From: an uncultured Clostridia bacterium
GTDB taxonomy: Bacteria; Bacillota; Clostridia; TANB77; CAG-508
DNA: 64,000 nt
Direction of reading: 5' to 3'
Assembly: GCA_934141555.1 (NCBI GenBank)
Contig: CAKPCK010000004.1
Coordinates: 38,698-102,697 of the forward strand
Part shown: positions 14,466-22,905 of the stretch, piece after piece
Layout: each line of letters opens with the position of its first letter
How positions within the stretch are numbered: position 1 is the first letter of the stretch
Notes under the pieces: generated by a model
Database searches by the model: none
Seen by the model: the letters and a program-made list of their open reading frames with translations, nothing else
Told to the model about the DNA's origin: nothing
Made by a program: the position numbers and the translations under genes

Positions 14466-14494
14466 ACACCTTGTCAAAAAAGACAAGGTGTTTT
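14466..14494. terminator. Bidirectional terminator
   Basis: AACACCTTGTC and GACAAGGTGTT arms close a six-A loop and are followed by TTTT on the plus strand. It lies between the tRNA remnant and the convergent orphan gene, and probably served the original tRNA transcript. Confidence 0.85.
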
Positions 14495-14505
14495 ATTACA
14501 CAAAA

Positions 14506-15132
14506 TTATTTAATTTCAAATGCTCCTGCAACCCCAAGAATTGGAAGATAGTTATTAAGTGCAATCATATCCATTTTTAATCCTTTCTCACCAAAAGTTC
14601 CAAAATTTTTTTTCAAATTTGTTGGGAACCCTTGTAATTCTTCAATCATTTTTCTGTACTGCCAAGAAGACATGCTAAGCCAATCAATAAAATATTTTTT
14701 TCCATTTATATCTGTAATTATATTATCTCTAAACTCTTGGCTTTCAATAAAAATGACTTTTTCTTCTTGACCATAATCAACTTTTCCGATAATGCATGGG
14801 ATATGTTTTCCGATTGCTCCAATTTTATAGGCATACCCTATCCTGAAATTTGTAATAATAGAAATCCCTTCTCTTACCATATTTTCAAATTTCTTCATTT
14901 CCCTTGACTTTTTTCCAAGGAAATAAGTTGAATTATAAGAATTATAACTTCCTATGATATATGTTTTTTCATAATGTTGTACTTCAATCACTTTAACACT
15001 CTTTTCTTTTCCATTGTTACATGTTCCTACAATAACAATTTTCCGCCTTGAATCATTCATTTCATTTGGTTTAGCCAATCTCATTTTTGTATTTTCAATA
15101 CAAACAAATGAATAATTGTCAATCGTCACCAT
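14506..15132 (-). CDS. Hypothetical protein, unrecognised
   Basis: 208 residues, soluble, with no signal peptide or membrane helix and no motif I recognise. The middle contains beta-strand-rich stretches (KVIEVQHYEKTYIIG, IPCIIGKVDYGQEEKVIFIE). It is a single-gene unit directly outside the attachment site. Its own promoter is TTGACA-17-TATTAT (15187-15215), and a perfect 12-bp palindrome lies just after the start site. It may belong to a variable island at the tRNA locus. Confidence 0.6.
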   Translation of the reverse strand: MVTIDNYSFVCIENTKMRLAKPNEMNDSRRKIVIVGTCNNGKEKSVKVIEVQHYEKTYIIGSYNSYNSTYFLGKKSREMKKFENMVREGISIITNFRIGYAYKIGAIGKHIPCIIGKVDYGQEEKVIFIESQEFRDNIITDINGKKYFIDWLSMSSWQYRKMIEELQGFPTNLKKNFGTFGEKGLKMDMIALNNYLPILGVAGAFEIK

Positions 15133-15165
15133 AGTTTTCCTCCATTCTATAAATTGTTAAAAAAC

Positions 15166-15177
15166 TGCCAATTGGCA
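15166..15177. promoter_or_regulatory. Perfect 12-bp palindrome TGCCAATTGGCA
   Basis: It lies about 10 bases downstream of the -10 hexamer of the 14506-15132 gene, so it is probably within the first transcribed bases. This is a common position for an operator; a small hairpin in the leader is the alternative. Confidence 0.5.
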
Positions 15178-15186
15178 CACTTCATT

Positions 15187-15215
15187 ATAATACTGCATTT
15201 ATGTTAATTTGTCAA
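15187..15215 (-). promoter_or_regulatory. Sigma-A promoter for the 14506-15132 gene
   Basis: TTGACA (15210-15215) and TATTAT (15187-15192) on the minus strand, separated by 17 bp. Confidence 0.65.
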
Positions 15216-15227
15216 TTATCATTATAA

Positions 15228-15269
15228 TAAAAAAGTTCTAAGCTGCCCAAATTATTGAACAACTTAGAA
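15228..15269 (-). terminator. Terminator after the HNH-ParB gene
   Basis: TTCTAAG/CTTAGAA arms with a longer loop, followed by CTTTTTT on the minus strand, 11 bases after the stop codon. Confidence 0.7.
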
Positions 15270-15279
15270 TAAATCATTT

Positions 15280-15933
15280 TTAAAATATTACTTCCACATT
15301 TTCGAGAACAATAGTTGGAATTTCTTTTATCCGATTATTTTTTGCATAAAGAACTGCAGTAAAACCATCAAGTACAAAGTTGTGACAATCAACAATAATT
15401 GGCTTTGGAAACTGCCTACATCTAGCATAATATTCTTTGATTTTTTTATACTTATTTGTACTTGTATCTGATAAATCAATTGTTACAATCAAATCAGATA
15501 TAGGTGTTTCACTGATCCAGCCTTCTGGTAAAATATGTACCCATCTTGTTTGAAATGTCTTAGTTTGAAAATACTCTCTTCTAAATTGTGCTTGCAATCC
15601 TGAATCTTTTAAACTCATATAAGCTCTAAATTGATTTGGTGTCATATCTTCTTTTTTTCCATTACAGTTTCTACAAGATGGTACCATATTTTGTGGTATA
15701 GTTGGACCACCTAATGCTTGTGGATAAACATGATCTAAAGTTATTTTACTGGTGTTAACCTCTTCACCACAATAATAACATCTATCATTTCCCTTCAACT
15801 TATAAGTTATATCATACATTATATCTTGAAATTTTCCTTGCCGTCCTTTCATCTTTAAAACAGAGTTTTCTTCAAATGCGATAATATCTCCTTCCTTTTC
15901 GAAAGTATAACCTTTTGGAACTTCGATAATCAT
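15280..15933 (-). CDS. HNH endonuclease domain fused to ParB-like domain
   Basis: 217 residues. Residues about 50-95 form an HNH nuclease: CYYC (52-55), the DH of TLDHVYPQALGG (67-68) and CRNC (87-90). Residues about 145-215 resemble a ParB/sulfiredoxin-type domain: KKIKEYYARCRQFPKPIIVD, then VLDGFTAVLYAK and KEIPTIVLE. The mixture suggests a nucleic-acid nuclease with a nucleotide-binding regulatory part. It is a one-gene unit with its own promoter (TTGACT-17-TATTAT). The ATG after GGAGG is used rather than one 20 codons upstream. Confidence 0.75.
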   Translation of the reverse strand: MIIEVPKGYTFEKEGDIIAFEENSVLKMKGRQGKFQDIMYDITYKLKGNDRCYYCGEEVNTSKITLDHVYPQALGGPTIPQNMVPSCRNCNGKKEDMTPNQFRAYMSLKDSGLQAQFRREYFQTKTFQTRWVHILPEGWISETPISDLIVTIDLSDTSTNKYKKIKEYYARCRQFPKPIIVDCHNFVLDGFTAVLYAKNNRIKEIPTIVLENVEVIF

Positions 15934-15964
15934 CAAAAGCCCTCCTTTGCTTTTTATTATTTTG

Positions 15965-15993
15965 ATAATATAACAAATTAGGGCTTTAGTCAA
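15965..15993 (-). promoter_or_regulatory. Sigma-A promoter for the HNH-ParB gene, inside an inverted repeat
   Basis: TTGACT (15988-15993) and TATTAT (15965-15970) are 17 bp apart. AAAGCCCT in the spacer and AGGGCTTT at the ribosome binding site form an 8-bp inverted repeat around the start region, a possible operator pair. Confidence 0.6.
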
Positions 15994-15996
15994 TAT

Positions 15997-16725
15997 TTAT
16001 TTCATCAGATTTATAGTATCTGATGGCTTTTCAATTCCTTCTAAATTATAATAAGCATTTGGAATATTTCCAACAATAACATGTTCTGCAATAATAAATT
16101 GATTTACCACATTTTGATTATATCTTTTCATTGGTGTTACAACAGCCATATCACAATTAAAATTAACATATACTCTATGTAATGTTTGGTTTATTCCTTG
16201 TGAAATGAATTCACTTTTTATTTCTGTATCAACACTTCCTGTCATAGAAATTTTTATAGGTATTCTTGGTCCAAATCCTGATAATAGATAGTTTCCCGTC
16301 AAATTTCCTAATGTTATATAAATTTTTTCTGTTGGTATCTTTTCAAATTCTTGTTGTATTTTTTCTGTCAAGTCTGAAATAATATTATTTACTGCTGCTA
16401 CATTTGATTTTATAGCAGATACATTTCCATTTGAATCTTTTTCAATTGTATATAATTCTTCATATTTATATTGATTCATTACTATTGTTGATTGTTGATT
16501 TGTTATAATTGTTGCTGTATATTTAACTTTTTCATTACACATTGCCTCATATACTGGCTCTAAATAATCAAATCCAATTTTAAATCCATACACTCCAATT
16601 AAAATTATTGATATGAATTTTATAATCTTTCTTGCTAATTTTATATTTTTTAAATTGACATTTTTTCCACGAAATCTGCCAATAGGCTTTATTATAAACC
16701 TTCTTCTTGAATAAATTTTATCCAT
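15997..16725 (-). CDS. yunB: Sporulation protein YunB
   Basis: 242 residues. A cytoplasmic basic N-terminus, one transmembrane helix (about residues 34-52) and an extracytoplasmic YunB domain (EKIYITLGNLTGNYLLSGFG, then GINQTLHRVYVNFN, and VVTPMKRYN). YunB is made in the mother cell under sigma-E in Bacillus and is required for efficient sporulation; its biochemical role is not known. The ATG lies one base after the sipL stop, so the two are co-transcribed. Confidence 0.88.
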   Translation of the reverse strand: MDKIYSRRRFIIKPIGRFRGKNVNLKNIKLARKIIKFISIILIGVYGFKIGFDYLEPVYEAMCNEKVKYTATIITNQQSTIVMNQYKYEELYTIEKDSNGNVSAIKSNVAAVNNIISDLTEKIQQEFEKIPTEKIYITLGNLTGNYLLSGFGPRIPIKISMTGSVDTEIKSEFISQGINQTLHRVYVNFNCDMAVVTPMKRYNQNVVNQFIIAEHVIVGNIPNAYYNLEGIEKPSDTINLMK

Positions 16726-16726
16726 A

Positions 16727-18268
16727 TTATATTACTATTGGATCTTTTGCTCTTTTTAGCACATATTTAGGTATATATATTTTTTCTCCAATATTAATTT
16801 TATCAGGATTTTCAATTCCATTTACTCTAACTATGTCGTCAACTGTACTTCCATATTTTTTCGCAATTTTCCATAATGTATCCCCATCTTTTACAACATA
16901 AATTATAACACTGTAATCTTCTAAATCATCTTCCGTTTCTTCTGTTATATTATTTATTGCTGGTATTTCAACATCCCTATATGTCAATGTTTCAAAATTT
17001 AAATCTACATTTGCATCAATTGTTCCACTCTGATTTGTAAATTCTTGTGTTCCAACTTCTATTCTTGTACTTGTATTGCAATTATTTTCTACTCCTTCTA
17101 TTGTTTGAGTAAATGGTATTGTTATTGTTTTACTATTTACTCCTATTGTTGATGTATCTGTATATATTAAATTTACTTCCATCTCTCCTTCTAAAGCTAT
17201 TTTTCCGCTTAATCTATTCTCTTTGGTTATAGATGTTTGTATTGATGTATTTATAATTTCTCCGCTTCCAATTTCAGGCATATTTACTTTTTCTCTTATT
17301 TGACACGTATTTTTCAATGTGTTTCTATCTGATGTTGTTTTTAATGTTTTTAAATCATAATTTACTCTTTCGCCTGGACAATATAAGTCTTGTATTACTT
17401 GTATCTCTTTTTCTTCATATGAAATACAATTTATCTCAACTTCAACCTCTAAATAAACAGTATGCTCTTCTACTGAATTTGGTTTTATTATTAAATTTTT
17501 TATTAAATATGTTGTATCACATATGTTTTCTTCTTTGATATCTGGCATATCTATAAAACCAACTAATGGAACTCTACCTATTGTTTTACAAATTCTTCCA
17601 TCATCTGTTAAATATACCAGTTTTAATTCTATTTCTGATTTTGCAAGTATTTTGTTATAACTTATTTTTATGTCTTTATCAACTAAACTTATTGTTGCAT
17701 TTAATATCTCTGCTAAATTATCTGTATTTGGAATTGCTACATTTTCTTTTACATATGTCTTATTATTTCCTTCACATAATAATGAATTTATTTTTTCTTT
17801 TTTACTTAAAATTTGCATATTGACATCATTTACATTTGTTGTTATTTCTGCTTCTTCAGGTAAACGTATTCTTATTGAAATTTCCACATTTGCCTTTATT
17901 CCTATTTTTCTTCCATTTATTACTTTACATTCAAAATTTTTTATATTTGGTTCAATATCTACAATCATTCCAATTTGCAATTCTGGAACAACTATTGTTT
18001 CTGAAAAATCAAGTGTTGTGCTTAATCCTCTTAAATTATTTTTCTCTCCATCTGCTAAATACATTATATATGAAACAATATTTCCTTCTAATCTTAATTT
18101 TCCATCCATAACTTCTTTTTTATATATACAAATATTTCCATTTGTATTAATTGTATTTAATATATCTGGTTTTGAGTCTGGAACTATCATATCTCCTTGA
18201 ACTACTATTTGTTCCTTTTTCTCACAAATTATCTTATTAATTTTTATAGTTTCTTTTGTTATATCCAT
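16727..18268 (-). CDS. sipL: SipL-like spore coat morphogenesis protein (DUF3794-LysM)
   Basis: 513 residues. Three DUF3794 (SPOCS) repeats occupy roughly residues 20-430. A LysM domain ends the protein (about 450-500: VVKDGDTLWKIAKKYGSTVD, then NPDKINIGEKIYIP). In Clostridioides SipL binds the coat basement ATPase SpoIVA through its LysM domain and anchors the coat to the forespore. AGGAGG precedes the ATG. It heads the sipL-yunB pair, which fits mother-cell expression. Confidence 0.88.
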   Translation of the reverse strand: MDITKETIKINKIICEKKEQIVVQGDMIVPDSKPDILNTINTNGNICIYKKEVMDGKLRLEGNIVSYIMYLADGEKNNLRGLSTTLDFSETIVVPELQIGMIVDIEPNIKNFECKVINGRKIGIKANVEISIRIRLPEEAEITTNVNDVNMQILSKKEKINSLLCEGNNKTYVKENVAIPNTDNLAEILNATISLVDKDIKISYNKILAKSEIELKLVYLTDDGRICKTIGRVPLVGFIDMPDIKEENICDTTYLIKNLIIKPNSVEEHTVYLEVEVEINCISYEEKEIQVIQDLYCPGERVNYDLKTLKTTSDRNTLKNTCQIREKVNMPEIGSGEIINTSIQTSITKENRLSGKIALEGEMEVNLIYTDTSTIGVNSKTITIPFTQTIEGVENNCNTSTRIEVGTQEFTNQSGTIDANVDLNFETLTYRDVEIPAINNITEETEDDLEDYSVIIYVVKDGDTLWKIAKKYGSTVDDIVRVNGIENPDKINIGEKIYIPKYVLKRAKDPIVI

Positions 18269-18337
18269 ATGAATAACCTCCTATATATTTTTGTTTATTA
18301 ATTTATATGGACATTTAATTTATTTTATTACTTTTTT

Positions 18338-18367
18338 GAATATTTTTTTCACTTTTGTTTATACTAT
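18338..18367 (+). promoter_or_regulatory. Candidate sigma-E-like promoter
   Basis: GAATATT (18338-18344) and TATACTAT (18360-18367) with a 15-bp spacer resemble mother-cell sigma-E promoters. Located before the small Cys-rich gene. Pattern match only, in very A+T-rich DNA. Confidence 0.35.
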
Positions 18368-18387
18368 TTTAGTAAGAGGTGATATCT

Positions 18388-18513
18388 TTGACAAATATCA
18401 ATTGTTGTTTAGATTGTGTTTATCAAAAAGATGGAAAATGCTCTTATGATATTATTTCTAATATAATAATATGCTCTAATTCTGAATGTGCATATTATAA
18501 AAGTCCCAATTAA
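18388..18513 (+). CDS. Small cysteine-rich protein (41 aa, TTG start)
   Basis: Cysteines at CCLDC, CS, CS and CA positions (six in 41 residues) match a small clostridial family sometimes mislabelled as a hydroxymyristoyl-ACP dehydratase; it has no such fold. AGAGGTGAT lies 6 bases before the TTG. It is the only plus-strand gene among sporulation genes, possibly under sigma-E. Probably a metal-binding or coat-type peptide, by inference. Confidence 0.65.
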   Translation: MTNINCCLDCVYQKDGKCSYDIISNIIICSNSECAYYKSPN

Positions 18514-18535
18514 ATTTACTTTAATTGGGATTTCT
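18504..18535. terminator. Bidirectional terminator
   Basis: TCCCAATTAAA and TTTAATTGGGA arms form a strong hairpin shared by the convergent small Cys-rich gene and spoIIP; it contains both stop-codon regions. Confidence 0.85.
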
Positions 18536-19687
18536 TATTTTTTCAAATACTTTTGCCAAATATTTCATACTTGTTAAACTCTGTTCTAATGTGTTTCCTG
18601 TTGAACCAACTTCTATTATTACTGCTGCTTTTCCTAAATGTTGGTTATATCTTGAATTTCTTACTATCATTGGTTTAAATAATCCAGGATACATTTCATT
18701 TGCAATTTCTTGAACTTTTATTGCAAATCTAAGATTATTTTGCCAATTTGGATGATATAATCCTCCTCCATTTGTTCCTATTACAAACATTAATTGTGAT
18801 GCAACATCATCACCTATTTTTACACTTGGATCATAATCACTTTTACTTCCAATTGCATCTCTATGTAAATCTATTATTATATCACTTGGATTTTCTTGCA
18901 AATCTTTTTTTACACTTTCCAATGACCTAGTATATGAGCCTGTATATGCAGGATAATCATGATATGTCTTGTCATGATTTACATTAAATCCAAATCCAAG
19001 TAAATAATTTGTAAGTTCATCACCTAATCTTGCAACAGTATAATTTAAGTCTGTAGTTCTAAAATTTCCTGTTTGTTCATATGGATATGTTTCACTTGGT
19101 GTATAACTTTCACATGTATGTGTATGAAATATTAATATATTATTCTTATCTATGTCTAATTCTGTATTCAGAATATCATCTGGTATATCAAATGATGTTT
19201 CGTTTTTTATTTTTACGCCATTTATTTCATTGTTAAAACTTTCTGATATTGGATTTTGAGTTACTATTTGTGTTTCTAGATTTTCTGATATATTGCTTAC
19301 ATCTACATTGCTTGTCAAATTACTCTGATTTTCTTCCTCATTAGTATTTTTATCTTCTACTGGAGTTTCTATAGTTGTTTCCCCGATTTTATCTCCTTCT
19401 TTTAATCTCGAAAGTTCAACTCCTAATATTTTTCCTGAAAAATCTTTTGTATCTTCTTCATTTTCTTCTTTTATTGTTGTATTTGATTTTGAAACAATTT
19501 CATTTATAGCAGGTATTTCATTATTCAAACATTTTACTAATTTACTTGATAAACTTATTTTAAAAATTTCTTTTGATTTTAAGTTTTGCATAAATCTTGT
19601 AATAATAAAAAGCAATATTAAAGTTACTATTAATATTGCTATTTTTTTTATTGAACCTTTTATATTTATTATCGTAACATTAAACAT
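18521..19687 (-). CDS. spoIIP: Stage II sporulation protein P, SpoIIP
   Basis: 388 residues. One N-terminal transmembrane helix (about 13-30), a low-complexity Thr/Glu/Asn linker, and the amidase/endopeptidase domain from about residue 175: ILIFHTHTCESY, DIIIDLHRDAIG, then FVIGTNGG and VIIEVGSTGN. His and Glu of HTHTCES are the zinc ligands. SpoIIP works with SpoIID and SpoIIM to thin septal and lateral peptidoglycan during engulfment; spoIID lies in this window. Confidence 0.93.
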   Translation of the reverse strand: MFNVTIINIKGSIKKIAILIVTLILLFIITRFMQNLKSKEIFKISLSSKLVKCLNNEIPAINEIVSKSNTTIKEENEEDTKDFSGKILGVELSRLKEGDKIGETTIETPVEDKNTNEEENQSNLTSNVDVSNISENLETQIVTQNPISESFNNEINGVKIKNETSFDIPDDILNTELDIDKNNILIFHTHTCESYTPSETYPYEQTGNFRTTDLNYTVARLGDELTNYLLGFGFNVNHDKTYHDYPAYTGSYTRSLESVKKDLQENPSDIIIDLHRDAIGSKSDYDPSVKIGDDVASQLMFVIGTNGGGLYHPNWQNNLRFAIKVQEIANEMYPGLFKPMIVRNSRYNQHLGKAAVIIEVGSTGNTLEQSLTSMKYLAKVFEKIRNPN

Positions 19688-19752
19688 TATAACATACCCT
19701 TCTTTTGAATTTCTCTTATATATATTATATGTTTGTTACAAGTATTTTAGAA

Positions 19753-20400
19753 CTATAATAATCGTGGTTTTAATTCTAAATATATTGGCTTTTCTTCTCT
19801 TATCATCGTACTTTTACCATGTCCTGGATACACAATTGTTTCATCTGGTAATATCATTAATTTTTTTGTAATTGAATTTATAATATCTTCAAAATTTCCT
19901 GTTGGTACATCTGTTCTTCCCCAAGTTCCTCTAAATAATGTATCTCCTGAAAATAATAATTTTTCTTCTTCACAGTATAAACAAGAGCCTCCTGAAGTAT
20001 GCCCTGGGGTATGTATTACTTTAAATTCAAGTTCTCCTAAATGTATTAAATCTCCATCATCAACTCTTGAATCAACTTGAATAACTAATCCTTCAAATCC
20101 TATATATGTTGTTAAACTTATATTTGGATCTAATAAATTTTCTGCTGCATTTCTATGTGCTAATATTTTTCCACCTTTTCTCTCTTTTAATTCTTTTACT
20201 CCTCCAATATGGTCTCCATGACAATGTGTTAAATAAATGTATTTTAAATTTGCATTTAATATATCTAACATTTCTACAATTTTATCAACATCTCCAGCAG
20301 GATCTATTACCATTGTTTCTTTTGATTTCTCGTCTTGTACAATATAACAATTTGTTACATCTCCAACCCATGAGTCTATCCTTAGTTCCTTTAATATCAT
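19753..20400 (-). CDS. MBL-fold metallohydrolase (glyoxalase II-like)
   Basis: 215 residues. It has all metallo-beta-lactamase motifs: THCHGDHIGG, GHTSGGSCLY, SGDTLFRGTWGRTD and VYPGHG. Members of this cluster hydrolyse thioesters or related small substrates; the real substrate is unknown. It follows rel by 13 bases, the usual arrangement in Clostridia, so it belongs to the rel operon. Confidence 0.88.
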   Translation of the reverse strand: MILKELRIDSWVGDVTNCYIVQDEKSKETMVIDPAGDVDKIVEMLDILNANLKYIYLTHCHGDHIGGVKELKERKGGKILAHRNAAENLLDPNISLTTYIGFEGLVIQVDSRVDDGDLIHLGELEFKVIHTPGHTSGGSCLYCEEEKLLFSGDTLFRGTWGRTDVPTGNFEDIINSITKKLMILPDETIVYPGHGKSTMIREEKPIYLELKPRLL

Positions 20401-20413
20401 TTTTCTTCTCCTC

Positions 20414-22627
20414 TTATTCCTTCATTTTGTTTTTTCTGCTTACTTCATATACACTGTCTATTTTGCGTAATTCTCTTATTACTTTGTTTAAACTTTCTAC
20501 ACTATCAACTTCTAGTGTAACTTCTGTTATAGCAATTCTTTCTTTTGTTGCTTTTGCATTTACACTTATCAATTTTACTTTTGAGTCATTTAATTTTTGT
20601 ACTATATCTCCTAATAATCCATTTCTATCATTTGCAAATATCTCAATTTCAACAGTATATGAACTCTTTTTCTCATCATTATACCATTTTACATCTATTA
20701 TTCTATTTTGTTCTTTTAATAAATCTGCAACATTTGGACAATCTTTTCTATGAACAGATACTCCTCTTCCTTTTGTTATATATCCTATTATCTCGTCTCC
20801 TGGTAATGGATTACAACATTTTGATAATTTTACTAAACAATTGTCAATTCCTTTTACAATAACACCTGAATCAGATACTTTTGTATTATCTACTTTATTT
20901 TTTGCAAGTTCTTCTATTTTTTCTTCTATTTTTGGCTCTTCTTTATGTTCTTTTCTATATTCTATTAACATTCTCGCAATTATTCTGTTTGCTGTAATTG
21001 CTCCAAAACCAACTGCTAAATACATCTCATCTAAATTTTTGTATTTATACCTTTCTAACATTGGATTTATATAATCTGTTTTAAAAAGTTCTGCATATGG
21101 AATTCCAATTCTTTTTAATTCTTTTTCTATTAAGTCTTTTCCTTTTTCTATATTCTCATCTCTTTTTTCTCTTTTGAACCATGAATTTATTTTGCTTTTT
21201 GCAGATGTGCTTTTTACAAATTTTAACCAATCCATACTTGGACCCTTAGAATTGTCTGATGTTAGAATTTCTACAATATCTCCATTTTTTATTGGTGTTA
21301 TTATTGGAACCATTTTACTGTTTATTTTTGCTCCAACCATTTTATTTCCAATTTCAGCATGAATATTATATGCAAAATCTATTGGTGTTGCTCCTCTTGG
21401 TAATACTTTTATTGCTCCTTTTGGTGTGAATACATATACTTCATCTTCAAATAATTCTGTTTTTAATGTCTCTAAGAATTGTTGTGGATCTTGCATTTCT
21501 TGTTGCCATTCTAGTGTTTCTCTAAGCCATGCTAATTTATCATCTTGTACTTTTACTACTTTTTGGCCTTTTCTACTTCCATAATTTGCTTCTTTATATG
21601 CCCAGTGTGCAGCAATACCATATTCAGCAATTCTATGCATATCCCATGTACGTATTTGTACTTCAAATGGTGTTCCTTTTTCACCTAATAATGTTGTATG
21701 TATTGATTGATACATATTTGTTTTTGGAACTGCTATATAATCTTTAAATCTTCCTGGCATTGGGTTATACATTTCATGTACTACACCTAATGCTGCATAA
21801 CAGTCTTTTACAGAGTTTACAATTATTCTTAATGCAAATAAGTCATATATTTGGTCTAATGTTTTATTATCTCTTTGCATTTTTCTATATATACTATATA
21901 AGTGCTTTGCTCTTCCTGTAACTTCTGCTTCAATATGTTCTTTTTTCAATTGTTGTCTTATATCATCCATTATTTTTTCAATAAATCTTAGTCTTTCTTC
22001 TCTTTTTTGTTCTATTCCTTTTATTAATTCTTCATATTCTTTTGGATATAAATATTTAAAGCTTAAATCTTCTAATTCCCATTTCATTGAATATAGACCA
22101 AGTCTATTTGCTAATGGTGCATATAATTGCATTGTTTCTGTTGCTATTGCTATTTGTCTATCTCTTCTTAAAAATTCTAATGTTCTCATATTGTGTAATC
22201 TATCTGCTAATTTTATGATTATTACTCTTATGTCTTTTCCCATTGCTAAGAACATTTTTCTATAATTTTCTACTTGATTTTCTTCTATTGATGCATGTCC
22301 TATTTGTTTTAATTTTGTAACACCATCAACCATATCTGCAATTTCTTTTCCAAATTCTCTTTCTATATCTTCATATGTTGCATCAGTATCCTCTACTACA
22401 TCATGTAAGAGTGCTGCACATATTGTTTGTTCATCTAGTCCAAGTTCAGCAATTGTATATGCTACATTTGTTGGGTGTATTATATATGGTTCACCTGATT
22501 TTCTTAATTGTGTCCCATGTTTTTCTAAAGCATAATTATATGCTTTTTGTATTAATTTTACATCTGGCCATCTTTTGTTCTTTTTTACTCTTTCAATAAT
22601 TTCTTTTATTGTATGATTTTCTGCCAT
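20414..22627 (-). CDS. rel: Bifunctional (p)ppGpp synthetase/hydrolase Rel
   Basis: 737 residues, full length. HD hydrolase domain (about 25-190; LLHDVVEDTDATY), synthetase domain (about 230-350; RFKDYIAVPKTNMYQSIHTT, where RxKD marks the bifunctional enzyme class), TGS (about 395-455), helical region and C-terminal ACT (about 660-735). It makes and degrades the stringent alarmone, with ribosome-linked control through the C-terminal half. A GGGGGGA ribosome binding site precedes the ATG. Confidence 0.96.
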   Translation of the reverse strand: MAENHTIKEIIERVKKNKRWPDVKLIQKAYNYALEKHGTQLRKSGEPYIIHPTNVAYTIAELGLDEQTICAALLHDVVEDTDATYEDIEREFGKEIADMVDGVTKLKQIGHASIEENQVENYRKMFLAMGKDIRVIIIKLADRLHNMRTLEFLRRDRQIAIATETMQLYAPLANRLGLYSMKWELEDLSFKYLYPKEYEELIKGIEQKREERLRFIEKIMDDIRQQLKKEHIEAEVTGRAKHLYSIYRKMQRDNKTLDQIYDLFALRIIVNSVKDCYAALGVVHEMYNPMPGRFKDYIAVPKTNMYQSIHTTLLGEKGTPFEVQIRTWDMHRIAEYGIAAHWAYKEANYGSRKGQKVVKVQDDKLAWLRETLEWQQEMQDPQQFLETLKTELFEDEVYVFTPKGAIKVLPRGATPIDFAYNIHAEIGNKMVGAKINSKMVPIITPIKNGDIVEILTSDNSKGPSMDWLKFVKSTSAKSKINSWFKREKRDENIEKGKDLIEKELKRIGIPYAELFKTDYINPMLERYKYKNLDEMYLAVGFGAITANRIIARMLIEYRKEHKEEPKIEEKIEELAKNKVDNTKVSDSGVIVKGIDNCLVKLSKCCNPLPGDEIIGYITKGRGVSVHRKDCPNVADLLKEQNRIIDVKWYNDEKKSSYTVEIEIFANDRNGLLGDIVQKLNDSKVKLISVNAKATKERIAITEVTLEVDSVESLNKVIRELRKIDSVYEVSRKNKMKE

Positions 22628-22728
22628 ATAAATCCCCCCATTGATTTATTTTTTCTTTCACATTTTACATCTTTTTGTTTTAAATTTAAAGCCTTTTATA
22701 AAAATTTTATATATAATTCTAAATTAAT

Positions 22729-22904
22729 AACTAAAAATATAAGCTTTTTATTACATTCCTCAACTTATTACAAAATTTAAGAAATTCTAATTTATTTTAT
22801 GGCACCCTTCCACTAAAGTGAACTCTTTCCATAAAATTACATAGAATTTCTAAAATTTTTTCATGCGCATTCGTCATTTCATGCAAAGCTTATATTTTTT
22901 AGTT
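22729..22904. repeat. Large imperfect inverted repeat (about 75-bp arms)
   Basis: The left arm 22729-22802 and right arm 22829-22904 are reverse complements over much of their length: AACTAAAAATATAAGCTTT at one edge, AGAAATTCT and TTTTATGG near the centre. The 26-base loop contains CACTAAAGTG. It begins just after the recJ stop codon. It could be a MITE-like insertion or a very long terminator; no coding capacity is seen. Confidence 0.65.
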
Positions 22905-22905
22905 T

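Noticed and set aside
14454..15993. The two orphan genes beyond the tRNA fragment as part of the prophage
   Set aside because: The tRNA 3' end and CCA mark the boundary; these genes lie outside it. They could belong to an older insertion at the same tRNA, but no second core copy is visible.
17670..18200. Plus-strand open frame of 176 codons opposite sipL
   Set aside because: The minus strand encodes clear DUF3794 repeats; the plus frame is a Leu/Phe/Ile-rich shadow without a ribosome binding site.
20106..20753. Plus-strand open frame of 215 codons over the MBL and rel genes
   Set aside because: It spans two well-supported minus-strand genes and has no start signal.
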